Shown: piece by piece, positions 32,621-43,068 of the stretch
How positions within the stretch are numbered: the stretch's first letter is position 1
Layout of the letters: the number at the start of each line of letters is the position of its first letter
Source: Bacteroidota bacterium
GTDB taxonomy: Bacteria > Bacteroidota > Bacteroidia > Chitinophagales > Chitinophagaceae
Length of the DNA stretch: 48,482 bases
Assembly: GCA_018267875.1 (NCBI GenBank)
Contig: JAFDXP010000035.1
Coordinates: forward strand, 1-48,482
Direction of reading: 5' to 3'
Notes under the pieces: generated by a model
Told to the model about the DNA's origin: nothing
What the model saw: only the letters and a program-made list of their open reading frames with translations
Databases searched by the model: none
Translations under genes and position numbers: made by a program

Positions 32621-35527
32621 TTATCTTATCAGTGTCACATCTCCTTTATAGGTTTCAACATAGCCGTCAGGATAAGCTACCCGAATCAGGTATTGATATA
32701 CACCCATGTCTTGAGGAACACCTTTCCAACTTCCATCCCATCCTTTTTTAGGATCGTTGGTGCTAAAGATTTCTTGTCCCCAACGGTTGAAAACACGGAA
32801 TTCCTCAAGCTTTTGGAAAGTAATATTTGACACACGGAACACATCGTTTTTACCATCACCATTTGGTGTAAAGGCAGTTGGCACAAATAAATTATCGCGG
32901 TAGTCAATATTTATTCTAACCGAATCTAAGTTGCGGCAACCATCATCAGCCAATCCCCACACATAGAAAGTGGTTGGTTCGGTTGGTGATACATAAGGGT
33001 TGGCAAGATTAGGGTTAGTCAAAGAAGAAATAGGCGACCAACTATACATATAGGCTCCGGACACTAACAATTGTATGCTTTGACCATAGCGGATAGTAGT
33101 GTCATGCGTCAATATTTTCACAATTGGTAAAGGACGTACTTCAACATGAGAGAAGAAGGTATCCAAGCATCCATATTGATCTTTATACTCGACTGCATAC
33201 ATGGTATTATGCTTAGGCATAGCTTGTGGATATTGGAAGGTATTTGGGTCTGTACAACCTTCACAAATAAGGCTGGTTGCAGCAGAAAAGGCTCCTGTTA
33301 CGCTATCTACCTCATACCATTGTACGGAAGCAGGCGTACCTGATGCAAACAATCCATAGCGTGCGCCATAACAGATGGAGGTATCACGAGGGAAAAACTT
33401 GTAATCATGTACAGGAACAGTTACAGTAACACTATCCAAACCTTGGCAACCACTTTCACCGGTTGTTGTTACATAATATTTGGTGGTGTGGTTAAGATAG
33501 GCAGCCGGTGTTTTTATTGTAGAATCTTGTAAGAACGTTCCGGGTGTCCAAGTATAAGGGAATGGTGCTTCTGGAGACTTGCAATAATCAATACGCATAG
33601 ACGGTCTTCCGGTATAATAATACATACCTTGAGGTGTGCCGGTTCCACATACATTACCATTTATGGCTCTGGTGTAGCCCACTATGGCATCTGCATTTCC
33701 TGTATTCACGACTAAGGCAATTGCCGGTGTACTGGTAGCATTTTGTTGCCAGCATACATCTACAATTAGGTTTTGAGCAGTATCCCAAGTGTAGGCTTTG
33801 GAGAAGGCAAAATCATTCCAACCTAATGTGGGTTTGTAGGACGTTACAGTAATCATTGGAATAACACCGGCGTTAAAGGCTCCAGACAATGCTGTTTGTT
33901 TTGTGCATCCTAATGAAAGTTTAAAGTTTTTATAAATACCGGTACCTGTATCAGCCATTTCAATACCAAGACCGCTTATGCTGCCATAACGAATTCCGTA
34001 AGCGTACATATCCTTCTTGTTGATCAGGAATTGTGCATGAGCTGATGTATATTGACCTGCAAATGGATTATTCAAAGTAGATGTGTCAAACTTATTTCCA
34101 AATTGCTGGCGATATTGTGTAGCCAAATCTATTTTCATAGGTGTTGTGCAATAGGCTGTACTGATAGTATCACATGGGACCGGAGTACGTGGTGGTGGTC
34201 CACCGCCATCAGCATCCAATTCTGTATAACCCGGACGACAAAGCACAAAATCAGTTTTTGCCTTAATGGTGTTATCGTTTACACCCATGCCCATAATTTC
34301 AGTACGTGTACATCCGCTGGTATCGGTAACTTTTATTGTATAAAAATTAGAGGTAGTAGGTGTAACCGTTGGTATAGGGCAAGCAGTACAACTCAACGAA
34401 TTTTGAGGATATCGTTCAGTCCATAAATAAGTCAAAGGACCAGAACCGCCATAGATATTGGCATCTAATTGGATAGATGTCCCATCTTTCATACAAGTGC
34501 TGTCAATCTTGTTTATATTAATGTTAGCAATATCTACTGTTTTGATGGTATCCGGGCATAAACTCACAGATGGATAAGGAATTAAAATTAAATTATACTT
34601 CTGTGGAGTAGAGGTTATGGGTTGAAAACTGGCATATTGCCCAGTAGCAACCATGGTATTGAAGTTTTGATCCCACCACTGATAAGTCATATAACCGTTT
34701 GGACCGTGCATCCGTACACCGCCTTTGTCGAGGTTACAAGAATCAACATCTACTTTAAACTCCTTGCAAGCAAGTACATCAAAATAACCATAACCCCAGT
34801 GTCCTCCTAAAGAACAACCGCCTGCAACTACATCAACAATAATATTCATGCCTGCAAGTCCGCTCAGGTTTAAAGTATGTACTGTCCAACCTTTACATTT
34901 AAAATCCTGATTAACAGTTGAGTTATAAAAACCAGGAATTGTTGAAGATGCAACAAAATTTAAGTCATAGCAGCCGTCCTTAACGGACTGTCCGGTAGTG
35001 GCATCAAGTACAGAAACCGAAAAACGAGGCTGTTGATTCGCATTATGTCCTGTACCACCATCAAATAAAACAACTGCATATAAAAAATCAATGCTGTAAT
35101 TATTGTTATTACTTGGAACCGTAAACGCATATTGAACTCTTTCTGCAGCGTTATTGATAATATCATCACCAATTTTTATTGCGTGCCCACCACCTAATGG
35201 CGACACAACAGGAAAAGCACCATATTGGTCATTTGGCATTGATGTGTTAGTGATAGTAAAACGACCTGGTAAAAAGCCCGAAACAGGTGTGGTAATGGTT
35301 GTTTTATTAGGATAAATAATACCCGTTGTGATAACTCCACCAGGTAAAGTCCCATACGGACCAGTATTAGAATTTGGACCTCCAACTTGTCCTATCCAAC
35401 CGGTAGTATCACCCATTTCCCAATCAATATTAGGCGGGCAGGGGATATTTTGCGCAACACTTCGAGTTGTCCACAAACTCAGCACACAACAAGTAAGTAA
35501 AAAAATCTGGCGCGTAATTTTTGTCAT
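32621..35527 (-). CDS. T9SS type B-sorted exoprotein (gliding-motility-associated C-terminal domain)
   Basis: The 968-residue protein has a signal peptide (ending SVAQ) and a large beta-rich region starting CPPNIDWEMGDTTGWIG, a lectin-like opening common in such proteins. PKD/Ig-like repeats with the pattern YTWTPGTFLQDSTIKTPAAYLNHTTKYYV and YSWSPISSLTNPNLANPYVSPTEPTTFYV follow. The last 85 residues, beginning FVPTAFTPNGDGKNDVFRV and including FNRWGQEIFST and GWDGSWKG, are the type B T9SS domain. Type B cargo is usually held on the surface, some being adhesins. Specific ligand unknown. The shared name 'gliding motility' reflects the domain family, not proof of gliding. Confidence 0.92.
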   Translation of the reverse strand: MTKITRQIFLLTCCVLSLWTTRSVAQNIPCPPNIDWEMGDTTGWIGQVGGPNSNTGPYGTLPGGVITTGIIYPNKTTITTPVSGFLPGRFTITNTSMPNDQYGAFPVVSPLGGGHAIKIGDDIINNAAERVQYAFTVPSNNNNYSIDFLYAVVLFDGGTGHNANQQPRFSVSVLDATTGQSVKDGCYDLNFVASSTIPGFYNSTVNQDFKCKGWTVHTLNLSGLAGMNIIVDVVAGGCSLGGHWGYGYFDVLACKEFKVDVDSCNLDKGGVRMHGPNGYMTYQWWDQNFNTMVATGQYASFQPITSTPQKYNLILIPYPSVSLCPDTIKTVDIANININKIDSTCMKDGTSIQLDANIYGGSGPLTYLWTERYPQNSLSCTACPIPTVTPTTSNFYTIKVTDTSGCTRTEIMGMGVNDNTIKAKTDFVLCRPGYTELDADGGGPPPRTPVPCDTISTAYCTTPMKIDLATQYRQQFGNKFDTSTLNNPFAGQYTSAHAQFLINKKDMYAYGIRYGSISGLGIEMADTGTGIYKNFKLSLGCTKQTALSGAFNAGVIPMITVTSYKPTLGWNDFAFSKAYTWDTAQNLIVDVCWQQNATSTPAIALVVNTGNADAIVGYTRAINGNVCGTGTPQGMYYYTGRPSMRIDYCKSPEAPFPYTWTPGTFLQDSTIKTPAAYLNHTTKYYVTTTGESGCQGLDSVTVTVPVHDYKFFPRDTSICYGARYGLFASGTPASVQWYEVDSVTGAFSAATSLICEGCTDPNTFQYPQAMPKHNTMYAVEYKDQYGCLDTFFSHVEVRPLPIVKILTHDTTIRYGQSIQLLVSGAYMYSWSPISSLTNPNLANPYVSPTEPTTFYVWGLADDGCRNLDSVRINIDYRDNLFVPTAFTPNGDGKNDVFRVSNITFQKLEEFRVFNRWGQEIFSTNDPKKGWDGSWKGVPQDMGVYQYLIRVAYPDGYVETYKGDVTLIR

Positions 35528-35690
35528 GATTCAGCCAATTATTCTGGTTCGTTATTATTTTTTAAAATTATGGTAGCAACTATTGAACAAATTGACAATC
35601 AAATTGCCTTTTGCATTCTTGTTGCGAAACAAATATAATCATTCTGCTTTAGCACACAAGTATGTTTACCATAGTTTTTATTAAGACAAG

Positions 35691-36716
35691 TTATGGTGTT
35701 TGACCGTTGGGTATGAGCCAAAATTTTTTCACTCCATTGGCCGCTACTTCCATATCCAGCTCTTTCATACATCGAAAATGCTTTTTCGGGCATTTTGCAT
35801 AGCCTAATTTAGAACAAGGATGGCAATACAAGTCTTTATTATTCATAAACAAAGACAAGGAAGAAGGGTGTGATTTCCAATCGTTTTTACCGAAATAAGG
35901 GAACATACCCATTTCAGGAGATGTGTTTCCCCAAAGCGAAATAATTGGCTTTTGAAAAGCAGCTGCTATATGCATCATTCCGGTATCATTACTTACAACA
36001 ACTTTTGATTTTTCTATCAGCCGTGCCGATTCATTTAAATTGAATTTCCCGCATGAATTATACACTTTCACCGTGTCCATTTCAGCAATTTCCCTACCTT
36101 CTGCTTTATCTTCGGGTCCACCAATCAACATCACCGGAAATGGGATTTTATTAATCAATTCTTTCCATTTGTTGACGGGTAATTTTTTGGTTTGATAAGA
36201 TCCGCCAATCACGCAGGCTACATATCCTGCCCAATGACTCATAGGAACATCATTATTGGTTATTTTTATTTCTTTTGGAATAAAATAGTCTAATCCTTTT
36301 TCATCATTCACAATGCCCCAATCAGAAACGGTTGCCAGATAGCGTGCTACTATGCTTTGCTCAGGCATCCAGTTGATTTTAAAATTCACTAATAACCATT
36401 TTTCAATGTTCTTTTTGTCAAAAGATTTAGAAGGCACATTCAATGCTCGTTTCACTTTCAGGCTACGAATATTTTTGTGCAAATCAATCACCCAATCAAA
36501 ATGCACTGCTTGTAATTCCGGTATTACTTCGTCCAGATTATCATCCAAAAAATGAAGCTTATCTATGTATGGATTGGCAATCAGAATAGACTGAAAGGAC
36601 CTTTTGGTGAGGTAATGAATTTCCACTTCCGGCATTTGTAGCTTCAAACAACGCACAACCGGTGTAGTAAGTACAATATCGCCAATGGAAGAAAAGCGAA
36701 TCAGGAGAATCTTCAT
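35691..36716 (-). CDS. Glycosyltransferase family 9 (heptosyltransferase-like)
   Basis: From the ATG at 36716 the 341-residue protein starts KILLIRFSSIGDIVLTTPVVR, the conserved N-terminal signature of GT9 LPS heptosyltransferases. The donor-side motif VSNDTGMMHIAAAFQKPIISLWGNTSPEMG is in the C-terminal half. A cysteine cluster, CHPCSKLGYAKCPKKHFRC near residue 305, is seen in Bacteroidota homologues and could bind a metal. It probably adds a sugar to LPS core or another surface glycan at the inner membrane. The frame opens 15 bp earlier at another ATG. It follows the LysM gene by 24 bp, so the two are co-transcribed. Confidence 0.88.
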   Translation of the reverse strand: MKILLIRFSSIGDIVLTTPVVRCLKLQMPEVEIHYLTKRSFQSILIANPYIDKLHFLDDNLDEVIPELQAVHFDWVIDLHKNIRSLKVKRALNVPSKSFDKKNIEKWLLVNFKINWMPEQSIVARYLATVSDWGIVNDEKGLDYFIPKEIKITNNDVPMSHWAGYVACVIGGSYQTKKLPVNKWKELINKIPFPVMLIGGPEDKAEGREIAEMDTVKVYNSCGKFNLNESARLIEKSKVVVSNDTGMMHIAAAFQKPIISLWGNTSPEMGMFPYFGKNDWKSHPSSLSLFMNNKDLYCHPCSKLGYAKCPKKHFRCMKELDMEVAANGVKKFWLIPNGQTP

Positions 36717-36740
36717 GCGGATAAAATGCAAAGAAACGAA

Positions 36741-37658
36741 TTAAGGCGCATAGCTCACTTCACACCAAAGTTTATTACTTCGCGCGCCTAAAGCTACTTT
36801 TGCATCACTGCTAATTCCTAATATAGCGTTGTGAAAAATAGCTGTGTTGGGAATAGTACCAATGACTTTAGCATAAATGGTTTTTCCGCTGACAGGGCTA
36901 AATATTTTAAGAATTGCACCTCTTTTTGCATTGTTGTGAAAGGCAAAGTAGATTCCATTAGTACTTCTTCCGGCACGAATAAAAAAGGCAGCCGTACCTT
37001 TTTCTTGAAACACTGAACCGCCCTGATTGGTTTGAGATAAAAAAAGTTGCTCTCCTTCAGAAATCGTATCCGGCAAAGGTTGGGCAATCACAGGCTCAGG
37101 TTTGATATATACTACTTCCGAAGATTTTTTAGTTCGCGGATTCATATCATCTTCCACCACTTTTATGCGTGTTGTTTCAGCTGTAGTTTTAGGAAGATTC
37201 ATGGGTGTGGCATCATACATGACCCAACCCAGCAACAATGCTTGTCCTACATTCAAAGTGCTTGTTGTCAAATTATTCCATCGCTGAATAGTAACCCACG
37301 AAGCACTTGTATATTTAGCTATTTTAGACGGTTTAGATTCAGAAGTTACCCGATAATAGTAAGGCTGAGCTTCATTATTAATAGGTTCTGCGTTCAGTAA
37401 GTTATAAGCGCCCAATGGTACTATTACTCGAGTACCGATTACTAAATTTTGCTGAAACGAAAAATCATTTGCATCTGTAAGAATAGCGGGAGGAACATGA
37501 AATTTGCGAGCAATTGAAAAAACCGTTTCGCCTGATTTTACTTTGTATTCAACTGACATTCCGCTATGTCCGGGAATCACAAAAAGGCTATCATTTTTTT
37601 GAGCAAATGAGTGAGAGAATATTAAAAGACAGCCATAAAACAATAAAAATCTTCGCAT
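36741..37658 (-). CDS. Periplasmic LysM protein with RlpA-like domain
   Basis: Starting at the ATG at 37658, the 305-residue protein has a signal peptide ending SFAQ. LysM 1 follows (YKVKSGETVFSIARKFHV, about 38-80), then a weaker second LysM (YYRVTSESKPSKIAKYT to NVGQALLLGW, about 100-145). The C-terminal part (about 215-300) looks like an RlpA-type double-psi beta-barrel: TNGIYFAFHNNAKRGAILKIFSPVSGKTIYAKVIGTIP. The conserved lytic Asp/His pair of active RlpA enzymes is not evident to me, so binding rather than cleavage is safer. The gene lies between the M1 peptidase and GT9 genes on one strand. Confidence 0.82.
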   Translation of the reverse strand: MRRFLLFYGCLLIFSHSFAQKNDSLFVIPGHSGMSVEYKVKSGETVFSIARKFHVPPAILTDANDFSFQQNLVIGTRVIVPLGAYNLLNAEPINNEAQPYYYRVTSESKPSKIAKYTSASWVTIQRWNNLTTSTLNVGQALLLGWVMYDATPMNLPKTTAETTRIKVVEDDMNPRTKKSSEVVYIKPEPVIAQPLPDTISEGEQLFLSQTNQGGSVFQEKGTAAFFIRAGRSTNGIYFAFHNNAKRGAILKIFSPVSGKTIYAKVIGTIPNTAIFHNAILGISSDAKVALGARSNKLWCEVSYAP

Positions 37659-37744
37659 AAGGCTTAACAACTTTATAGAAAGTGGAAATAAGTCCACGAA
37701 GGTATCAATTGTAAGGGAGCTTAACTATTTAGTATATTCAGTTT

Positions 37745-40345
37745 TCACAAAGACTTAAATTGCTTTAGTAATTCAGGGTCTGATTCATGGCTTAAAATCA
37801 ATTTCTTTTTAGCCTCTAATGCCTCGATGCATGATTGAAAATAGACTCTTTTACTTCCAATTTTTTCTGCTGAAAGATTTTGTTTGAAAAATTCGGATGC
37901 TTCAAAAATTTGTGAACCTATAACAAAGCGACTCATTTTTAAAGATTCTTGTTCCGTCATTTCTGAAAGCAAATTGAGTGTTTGATTAAAGACAATCAAG
38001 TCTTGTAGATGAACCAAATATTGATACAAGCTAAAAGCTAAATCCAATTTGGCTCGACCGGAAATATCATTTTTTGAAGAAGCAAAAACTGAAAAATCAG
38101 AACCATTACCTTGTTTTGCTATGATTTGCCAAACAACTTTTTGCAAGGTTGATTTAGGATTTTGCCATGCCAGTTTTTGTGCATTCTGATAAGCCAATGT
38201 CGAATCTACTTTTGACAAGGCATTCAAAGCTGCACCAGCAACAGAATATGAGCTATCGACTAAAGCTGAAGCCATACTATTAGGAGATATTTTTAATTTC
38301 CATTGAGCAATAACATCCCAAGCTGCTGCTCGAATTCGAGATTCATCGGAAGAAGTGGATATTCGCAAGATATCATTGCTAAAAGCACTAACCCAAACCG
38401 ACTTTTGATCAAGGCGAGTTAACAATTGAAGTGCGTGTAAGCGAATTCCGGAAAATGAATCGTTTAATGCAACATGAAATATTTTTTGTGCCACAGAATC
38501 CGTTTGTGCTAAAAATGCGCTGGATACGGCTTTCCGCTTGTTGATATAATCTTTGGATTCTGTAAGTTGACGAAACCATAATTCAGTTGATTTCTTTTCT
38601 CGAATAATTCCAACTAACCAGTGTTCATAATCTGGAATAAAAAGTGGGCGTTTACCGTTTATATAATCGAAAGTAAATGTCTGTTTCTTTTCAGAAACGA
38701 TCCAATCAAAAACAGAAATTTTAGTGCCTGATATCAAAGCAGCTTTTAAAGGGATTTGAAACATAGAACCCTTATCAGAAACAGATTGTCGAACCGTTAC
38801 CCAAATTTTTTGGGTACTATCGTCATAGCGGTAACTCATATCCAATTCCGGATGACCACCCCGATAATACCATTGATTGAAAAACCAATTCCAATCTAAT
38901 CCTGTCACTTCTTCTATTGCTAAACGCCATTGACTTGCTTCTGCCGCTTGTAATGCGTTTTTGGACAAATAATTTTTCATGGATGCCTGAAAAGCCTTAT
39001 CGCCCAACAATCCATGTAAATAGTGAAGGATGGAACCTCCTTTTTGATAAGAGATTCTATCAAACATATCTTCTCGGCCGGCGTAATGAAACCGAACCAA
39101 TGGTTCATCGTTATTGTTGGTTTGCCCTAAGTATTTGGCTAAATCATCAAAAGCTAATTCATCACACCAAGCTGGTCCATATTTATACTTACGCCAAAGC
39201 TGTTCACCGTACGTTGCAAAAGATTCATTGAGTGTTAAATTACTCCAAGATTTTGCGGTAACATAATCGCCAAACCATTGATGAAACAACTCATGCGAAA
39301 CCACATCCTCATAATTCTTATCAGCTATTTCACGAAAGTTTTGATTCATAAACTCGCCAAATAAGCTGGCAGAGGTGTTTTCCATTGCGCCGGATACGTA
39401 GTCGCGAACGACCACTTGACTATACTTATTCCAAGGGAAAGGTACACCTGTAAATGAAGAAAAGAAGTCGATCATTTCAGGTGTATGTTGAAACATTTTT
39501 TTAGCATAAGGTGCATAAGCCGGTTCAACTAAATATTCTACCGGAATCCTCTCCCAAGGCTCATCTACAACTACAGAAAATTTTCCTATAGCAAACATAG
39601 CGGCATACACTTGAATGGGTTTTTCTATTTGCCAAATGTCTTTTCTAAGATTATTTGCAACACGATTTGAAGCTATCAAAGCACCATTACTCAAGGTTTT
39701 AAAACTATCCGGCACGGTCAATTCGATTCGAAATGTAGAACGTTGATTGGGATGATCAATAGTAGGCATCCAATGTGAATTAGACTGCGTTTCGCCCTGA
39801 GTCCAAATCTGAACAGGCTTTCCGGGAACCTCATGGTTGCTATTAATGAAATACAACCCTCGATCATCTGAAATTGCTTTACTCCCTCCGGTTACTACTG
39901 CATAAGGCTTTGCTGTGTATTTTATCCATACGGAAACAGTATCTTTTTGTTGTAAATAATGAGGAAATTGAATGCATAATCGGTCATCACGATATTGAAA
40001 AGGGAGAGGTAATTTTGACTTGCCTACCCACTGACACACACTATCAATTTCCATGCTTTTGGCATCCAATACCAAACTATCAGTAGCATAGAAATATGGG
40101 CTTAATTTCAATTGCGCGATTCCGTATGCTTCTTTGCTTTTCAAGTTGAAAGACAAAGCAACATTTGTGTTTTTAATAAGCCAGTAGCGAGGTTCAGCGG
40201 CTCTATATACATCCAATGGGTTGTTTGATTTGACTACAATCGTATCTAAACTCCTTTTGATTGGTGGGTCTTGAGTTGTCTTTTTAAGATTGCTACAAGA
40301 GGTGAAAACAAAGGAAATGATAAACAAAGGAAAATAGCGTGCCAA
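37745..40345 (-). CDS. M1-family zinc aminopeptidase, lipoprotein, TTG start
   Basis: The 866-residue gluzincin has the exopeptidase motif GAMEN at 319-323, the zinc motif HELFH at 351-355 and the third ligand E374 (HExxH-x18-E), all intact. The N-terminus is a lipoprotein signal with V-F-T-S-C (Cys17), placing the enzyme at the periplasmic or outer membrane. The C-terminal 270 residues form a helical, HEAT-like region. The signal peptide is encoded from a TTG at 40345; no in-frame ATG fits. It could trim N-terminal residues of peptides for nutrition. An 86-bp gap to the LysM gene allows an operon. Confidence 0.92.
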   Translation of the reverse strand: MARYFPLFIISFVFTSCSNLKKTTQDPPIKRSLDTIVVKSNNPLDVYRAAEPRYWLIKNTNVALSFNLKSKEAYGIAQLKLSPYFYATDSLVLDAKSMEIDSVCQWVGKSKLPLPFQYRDDRLCIQFPHYLQQKDTVSVWIKYTAKPYAVVTGGSKAISDDRGLYFINSNHEVPGKPVQIWTQGETQSNSHWMPTIDHPNQRSTFRIELTVPDSFKTLSNGALIASNRVANNLRKDIWQIEKPIQVYAAMFAIGKFSVVVDEPWERIPVEYLVEPAYAPYAKKMFQHTPEMIDFFSSFTGVPFPWNKYSQVVVRDYVSGAMENTSASLFGEFMNQNFREIADKNYEDVVSHELFHQWFGDYVTAKSWSNLTLNESFATYGEQLWRKYKYGPAWCDELAFDDLAKYLGQTNNNDEPLVRFHYAGREDMFDRISYQKGGSILHYLHGLLGDKAFQASMKNYLSKNALQAAEASQWRLAIEEVTGLDWNWFFNQWYYRGGHPELDMSYRYDDSTQKIWVTVRQSVSDKGSMFQIPLKAALISGTKISVFDWIVSEKKQTFTFDYINGKRPLFIPDYEHWLVGIIREKKSTELWFRQLTESKDYINKRKAVSSAFLAQTDSVAQKIFHVALNDSFSGIRLHALQLLTRLDQKSVWVSAFSNDILRISTSSDESRIRAAAWDVIAQWKLKISPNSMASALVDSSYSVAGAALNALSKVDSTLAYQNAQKLAWQNPKSTLQKVVWQIIAKQGNGSDFSVFASSKNDISGRAKLDLAFSLYQYLVHLQDLIVFNQTLNLLSEMTEQESLKMSRFVIGSQIFEASEFFKQNLSAEKIGSKRVYFQSCIEALEAKKKLILSHESDPELLKQFKSL

Positions 40346-40470
40346 TGGATTGGAAATTTTTCACCACGAAAGTAAGATGAATAGAAACTTAATTCTAATG
40401 AAAGAAAAAATAGAAAACAAAGCAGATTTCAATAATCATGTAACTTTTAGAATATTTTCAAGCATTATTT

Positions 40471-40510
40471 TAAAAAAAAAACTAAAAAAGCCTCAAAATA
40501 ATTTGAGGCT
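40471..40510 (-). terminator. Terminator of the APC permease gene
   Basis: AGCCTCAAA and TTTGAGGCT form a perfect 9-bp stem with a 4-base loop; on the minus strand it is followed by a long T-rich tract. It lies 26 bp after the stop. Confidence 0.85.
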
Positions 40511-40535
40511 AAAAGATTAAAAACTATTATCCCTA

Positions 40536-42176
40536 TTACTTGAGACTTCTTCTTGTTTTGAACAAAAACAAAATGAGATGAAGGATGGCAAACGAAATTG
40601 AGAAAATGAACAAAGGCAAATCATCAGACTCCGGAGCTGCATGATGACTGAAAGCAACTGCAATCAACAACAGAGAAGAAACCACACCGGTGTAAGCAAC
40701 CGTACTATAACTTTTTGCAGAAAACGTTCCTCCATTGAGCAGGCTATTTTTCATACCATAAAACAAATAGACATCAAAGCCGATAATCATCCACACAATT
40801 AATCGAATCCAAGTATCCAACGGAAGAAAAACCATCATAAACAAACAAGTAAGAATACCTAAAATAGGCACCAAGGGTACTAAAGGTGTACGAAAAGCAC
40901 GAGGAGCATCAGGCATTTTGGCACGCATGACCATTACGCCCATACACACCAAAATAAATGCGAAAAGTGTTCCGATGCTGGTCATTTCCCCCACTACCCT
41001 TGCAGGTACAAAGGCAGCAAACAAACTTACAAACAACATGAATAAGAAATTATTTTTTGCCGGAGTGCGAAATTTGGGATGAATGGCTGAAAAAACTTTG
41101 GGTATCAATCCATCTTTACTCATTGAAAAAAACACCCTCGACTGCCCCATCAGCATGACTAAAATAACAGATGCATATCCGCCTAAAATAGCAATGATGA
41201 TTGCATTGTTAAGCCAAGGATAATCGGGCGTAATAGATCCATCAGCATTTACCTTACCCATGTGATCAATTGCCACTGCAACCGGTGCAATTCCATCCTT
41301 TCCGGCAAATTCTTTATAGTTGGCCACACCCGTCATGACGTGAGCAAACAAAATGTATAAAACAGTACAAATAGCTAAAGACAATAAAATACCGATTGGC
41401 ATGTCTCGCTTAGGATTTTTCGTTTCTTGAGCAGCTGTTGACACAGCATCAAAACCAATATAGGCAAAGAAAACAATGGCTGCTGCACGAATAATTCCGC
41501 TGAAGCCAAACTCACCAAAATGACCAACATTTTCTGGAATGTAGGGATGATAATTTTCTGGTCGAATATATTGCCAACCTAGTGCAATGAAAATCAATAC
41601 TACTGTAACTTTAATCAAAACAATGATTCCATTTATCATAGCAGATTCTTTAGTGCCTCTTGCTAAGATTAACGACATTACCATCACTATGAAAACAGCC
41701 GGAATATTGATGATGCCTCCATCAAAAGGAGAAGACATCCAAGCAGGATCAACCGTAATATTAAAATTACCCAAAAACTTAACTAAATAACGCGACCAAC
41801 TAATAGCCACAGTTGCCGCTCCCACCGCATATTCCAACACTAAATCCCAACCAATAATCCAAGCAATAAATTCGCCCATGGTAGCAAAGGAATACGTGTA
41901 AGCACTACCTGCAACCGGAATCATGGAAGCAAACTCAGCATAACACAATCCGGCAAAAGCACAACCAACCGCTGCTACAATAAATGATATAGTGATTGCC
42001 GGACCAGCATTATTGGCGGCAGCTAAACCCGTAATAGAAAAAAGTCCGGCACCTATAATTGCACCAATACCCAATGCAACTAAAGCTGGTGCTGTTAATG
42101 TCTTCTTCAAACCCTTTTCAGACTCAGAAGCCTCCGTTAATAATTGCTGTAATGGTTTTCGAACAAATAAACCCAT
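40536..42176 (-). CDS. APC-superfamily amino acid permease (CAT-like)
   Basis: The 546-residue inner-membrane protein has the APC signature in TM1, ALGIGAIIGAGLFSITG, and FVAAVGCAFAGLCYAEFASMIPVAGSAYTYS-type TM2-3. Then come the AIVFFAYIGFDAVSTAAQETKNPKRDMP segment of TM6, and 12-14 helices overall. It is closest to the cationic amino acid transporter-like group of bacterial permeases. Substrate is probably one or more amino acids; polyamine or cationic specificity is not established. The start ATG at 42176 (MGLFVRKP) fits the family; the frame stays open 10 codons further. It has its own strong terminator. Confidence 0.9.
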   Translation of the reverse strand: MGLFVRKPLQQLLTEASESEKGLKKTLTAPALVALGIGAIIGAGLFSITGLAAANNAGPAITISFIVAAVGCAFAGLCYAEFASMIPVAGSAYTYSFATMGEFIAWIIGWDLVLEYAVGAATVAISWSRYLVKFLGNFNITVDPAWMSSPFDGGIINIPAVFIVMVMSLILARGTKESAMINGIIVLIKVTVVLIFIALGWQYIRPENYHPYIPENVGHFGEFGFSGIIRAAAIVFFAYIGFDAVSTAAQETKNPKRDMPIGILLSLAICTVLYILFAHVMTGVANYKEFAGKDGIAPVAVAIDHMGKVNADGSITPDYPWLNNAIIIAILGGYASVILVMLMGQSRVFFSMSKDGLIPKVFSAIHPKFRTPAKNNFLFMLFVSLFAAFVPARVVGEMTSIGTLFAFILVCMGVMVMRAKMPDAPRAFRTPLVPLVPILGILTCLFMMVFLPLDTWIRLIVWMIIGFDVYLFYGMKNSLLNGGTFSAKSYSTVAYTGVVSSLLLIAVAFSHHAAPESDDLPLFIFSISFAILHLILFLFKTRRSLK

Positions 42177-42278
42177 AAGTGTAAAATGATGGCTAAACGT
42201 AAACATAAATCAGCGTTTGGACAAATGGGAACGGTCGAAATAAAATGTTACAGAAAAGAAAATTATACGAATAAACGA

Positions 42279-42307
42279 TTGCTCATACGGATTTTGCAGT
42301 AGGTTTG
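42279..42307 (+). promoter_or_regulatory. Promoter abutting the ATG at 42313
   Basis: TTG (42279-42281), 18 nt, then TAGGTTTG (42300-42307), five bases before the start codon. Both elements and spacing fit the Bacteroidota consensus; the mRNA should be leaderless. Confidence 0.7.
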
Positions 42308-42312
42308 GGCGC

Positions 42313-43041
42313 ATGTTTGCCACTCGCTTTTTGTGCTTTTGCATTGCCCTAACTACTTGTCTTTTTTTTGCTCTATTTTCCTATTCACAACCCGTGTTGC
42401 CCAATATTGGAGCGACTACCTCGCGAGGAATTAATATCCTTTCTTGGAACAGTCAATATGATGGCGTGCGGTCTATTGCCGTTCAACGAAGCAACGATAG
42501 CATTGTCAGTTTTTCAACCATTGGTTATGTAAAAAACATCAAAAAGGGAAATCAAGGATTTGTTGATGGACACCCAATGCCCGGCATCAATTGGTATCGT
42601 TTGTATATCGTATTCAACTCAGATTTGACATGGATCAGCAACAATGTAAAGCTACATGTTGACAGTATGCAACTTCTAAAACAACCTGTTCTTCCGCCCA
42701 ATGATTCTCTTCAAAAAATGTTGACATCAATTGCTTCCGGCACACCAACAAATACAGAAGGAAACGATTTGAACAACTATACCTACGTTCGTTCTCAATA
42801 TGTATTTACCAACCCATTTACCGGACACGTGAATGTAGAGTTGCCTGATAGCACTGATAAGCATTCAATTTTTTCCCTTTCCTTTTTCGATGCTAAAAAC
42901 AAGAAGATACTTTTTGTACCCTTTATCAATGAACCTATGGTCATCATTGATAAGCGCAATTTTCAGCGAAAAGGGTTATACAAATTTGAAATGCGCAAAA
43001 ATAGAACCGTAATAGAAACAGGCTATATCACTATTTATTAA
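42313..43041 (+). CDS. Secreted beta-rich hypothetical protein
   Basis: The 242-residue product has a signal peptide (residues 1-25, ending SYSQ). An Ig/fibronectin III-like segment follows: GINILSWNSQYDGVRSIAVQRSNDSIVSFSTIGYV then GINWYRLYIVF, the pattern of FnIII modules in Bacteroidota exoproteins. A second beta domain begins near YVRSQYVFTNPFTGHVNVELPD. The C-terminus KGLYKFEMRKNRTVIETGYITIY resembles the end of a type A T9SS sorting domain (G-x-Y-x-F-x-x..) but is incomplete, so I do not call it T9SS cargo. Function unknown. It is convergent with rlmD, 27 bp apart. Confidence 0.7.
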   Translation: MFATRFLCFCIALTTCLFFALFSYSQPVLPNIGATTSRGINILSWNSQYDGVRSIAVQRSNDSIVSFSTIGYVKNIKKGNQGFVDGHPMPGINWYRLYIVFNSDLTWISNNVKLHVDSMQLLKQPVLPPNDSLQKMLTSIASGTPTNTEGNDLNNYTYVRSQYVFTNPFTGHVNVELPDSTDKHSIFSLSFFDAKNKKILFVPFINEPMVIIDKRNFQRKGLYKFEMRKNRTVIETGYITIY

Positions 43042-43068
43042 GCTCCAGAATCAATTTCAATCAAACAT

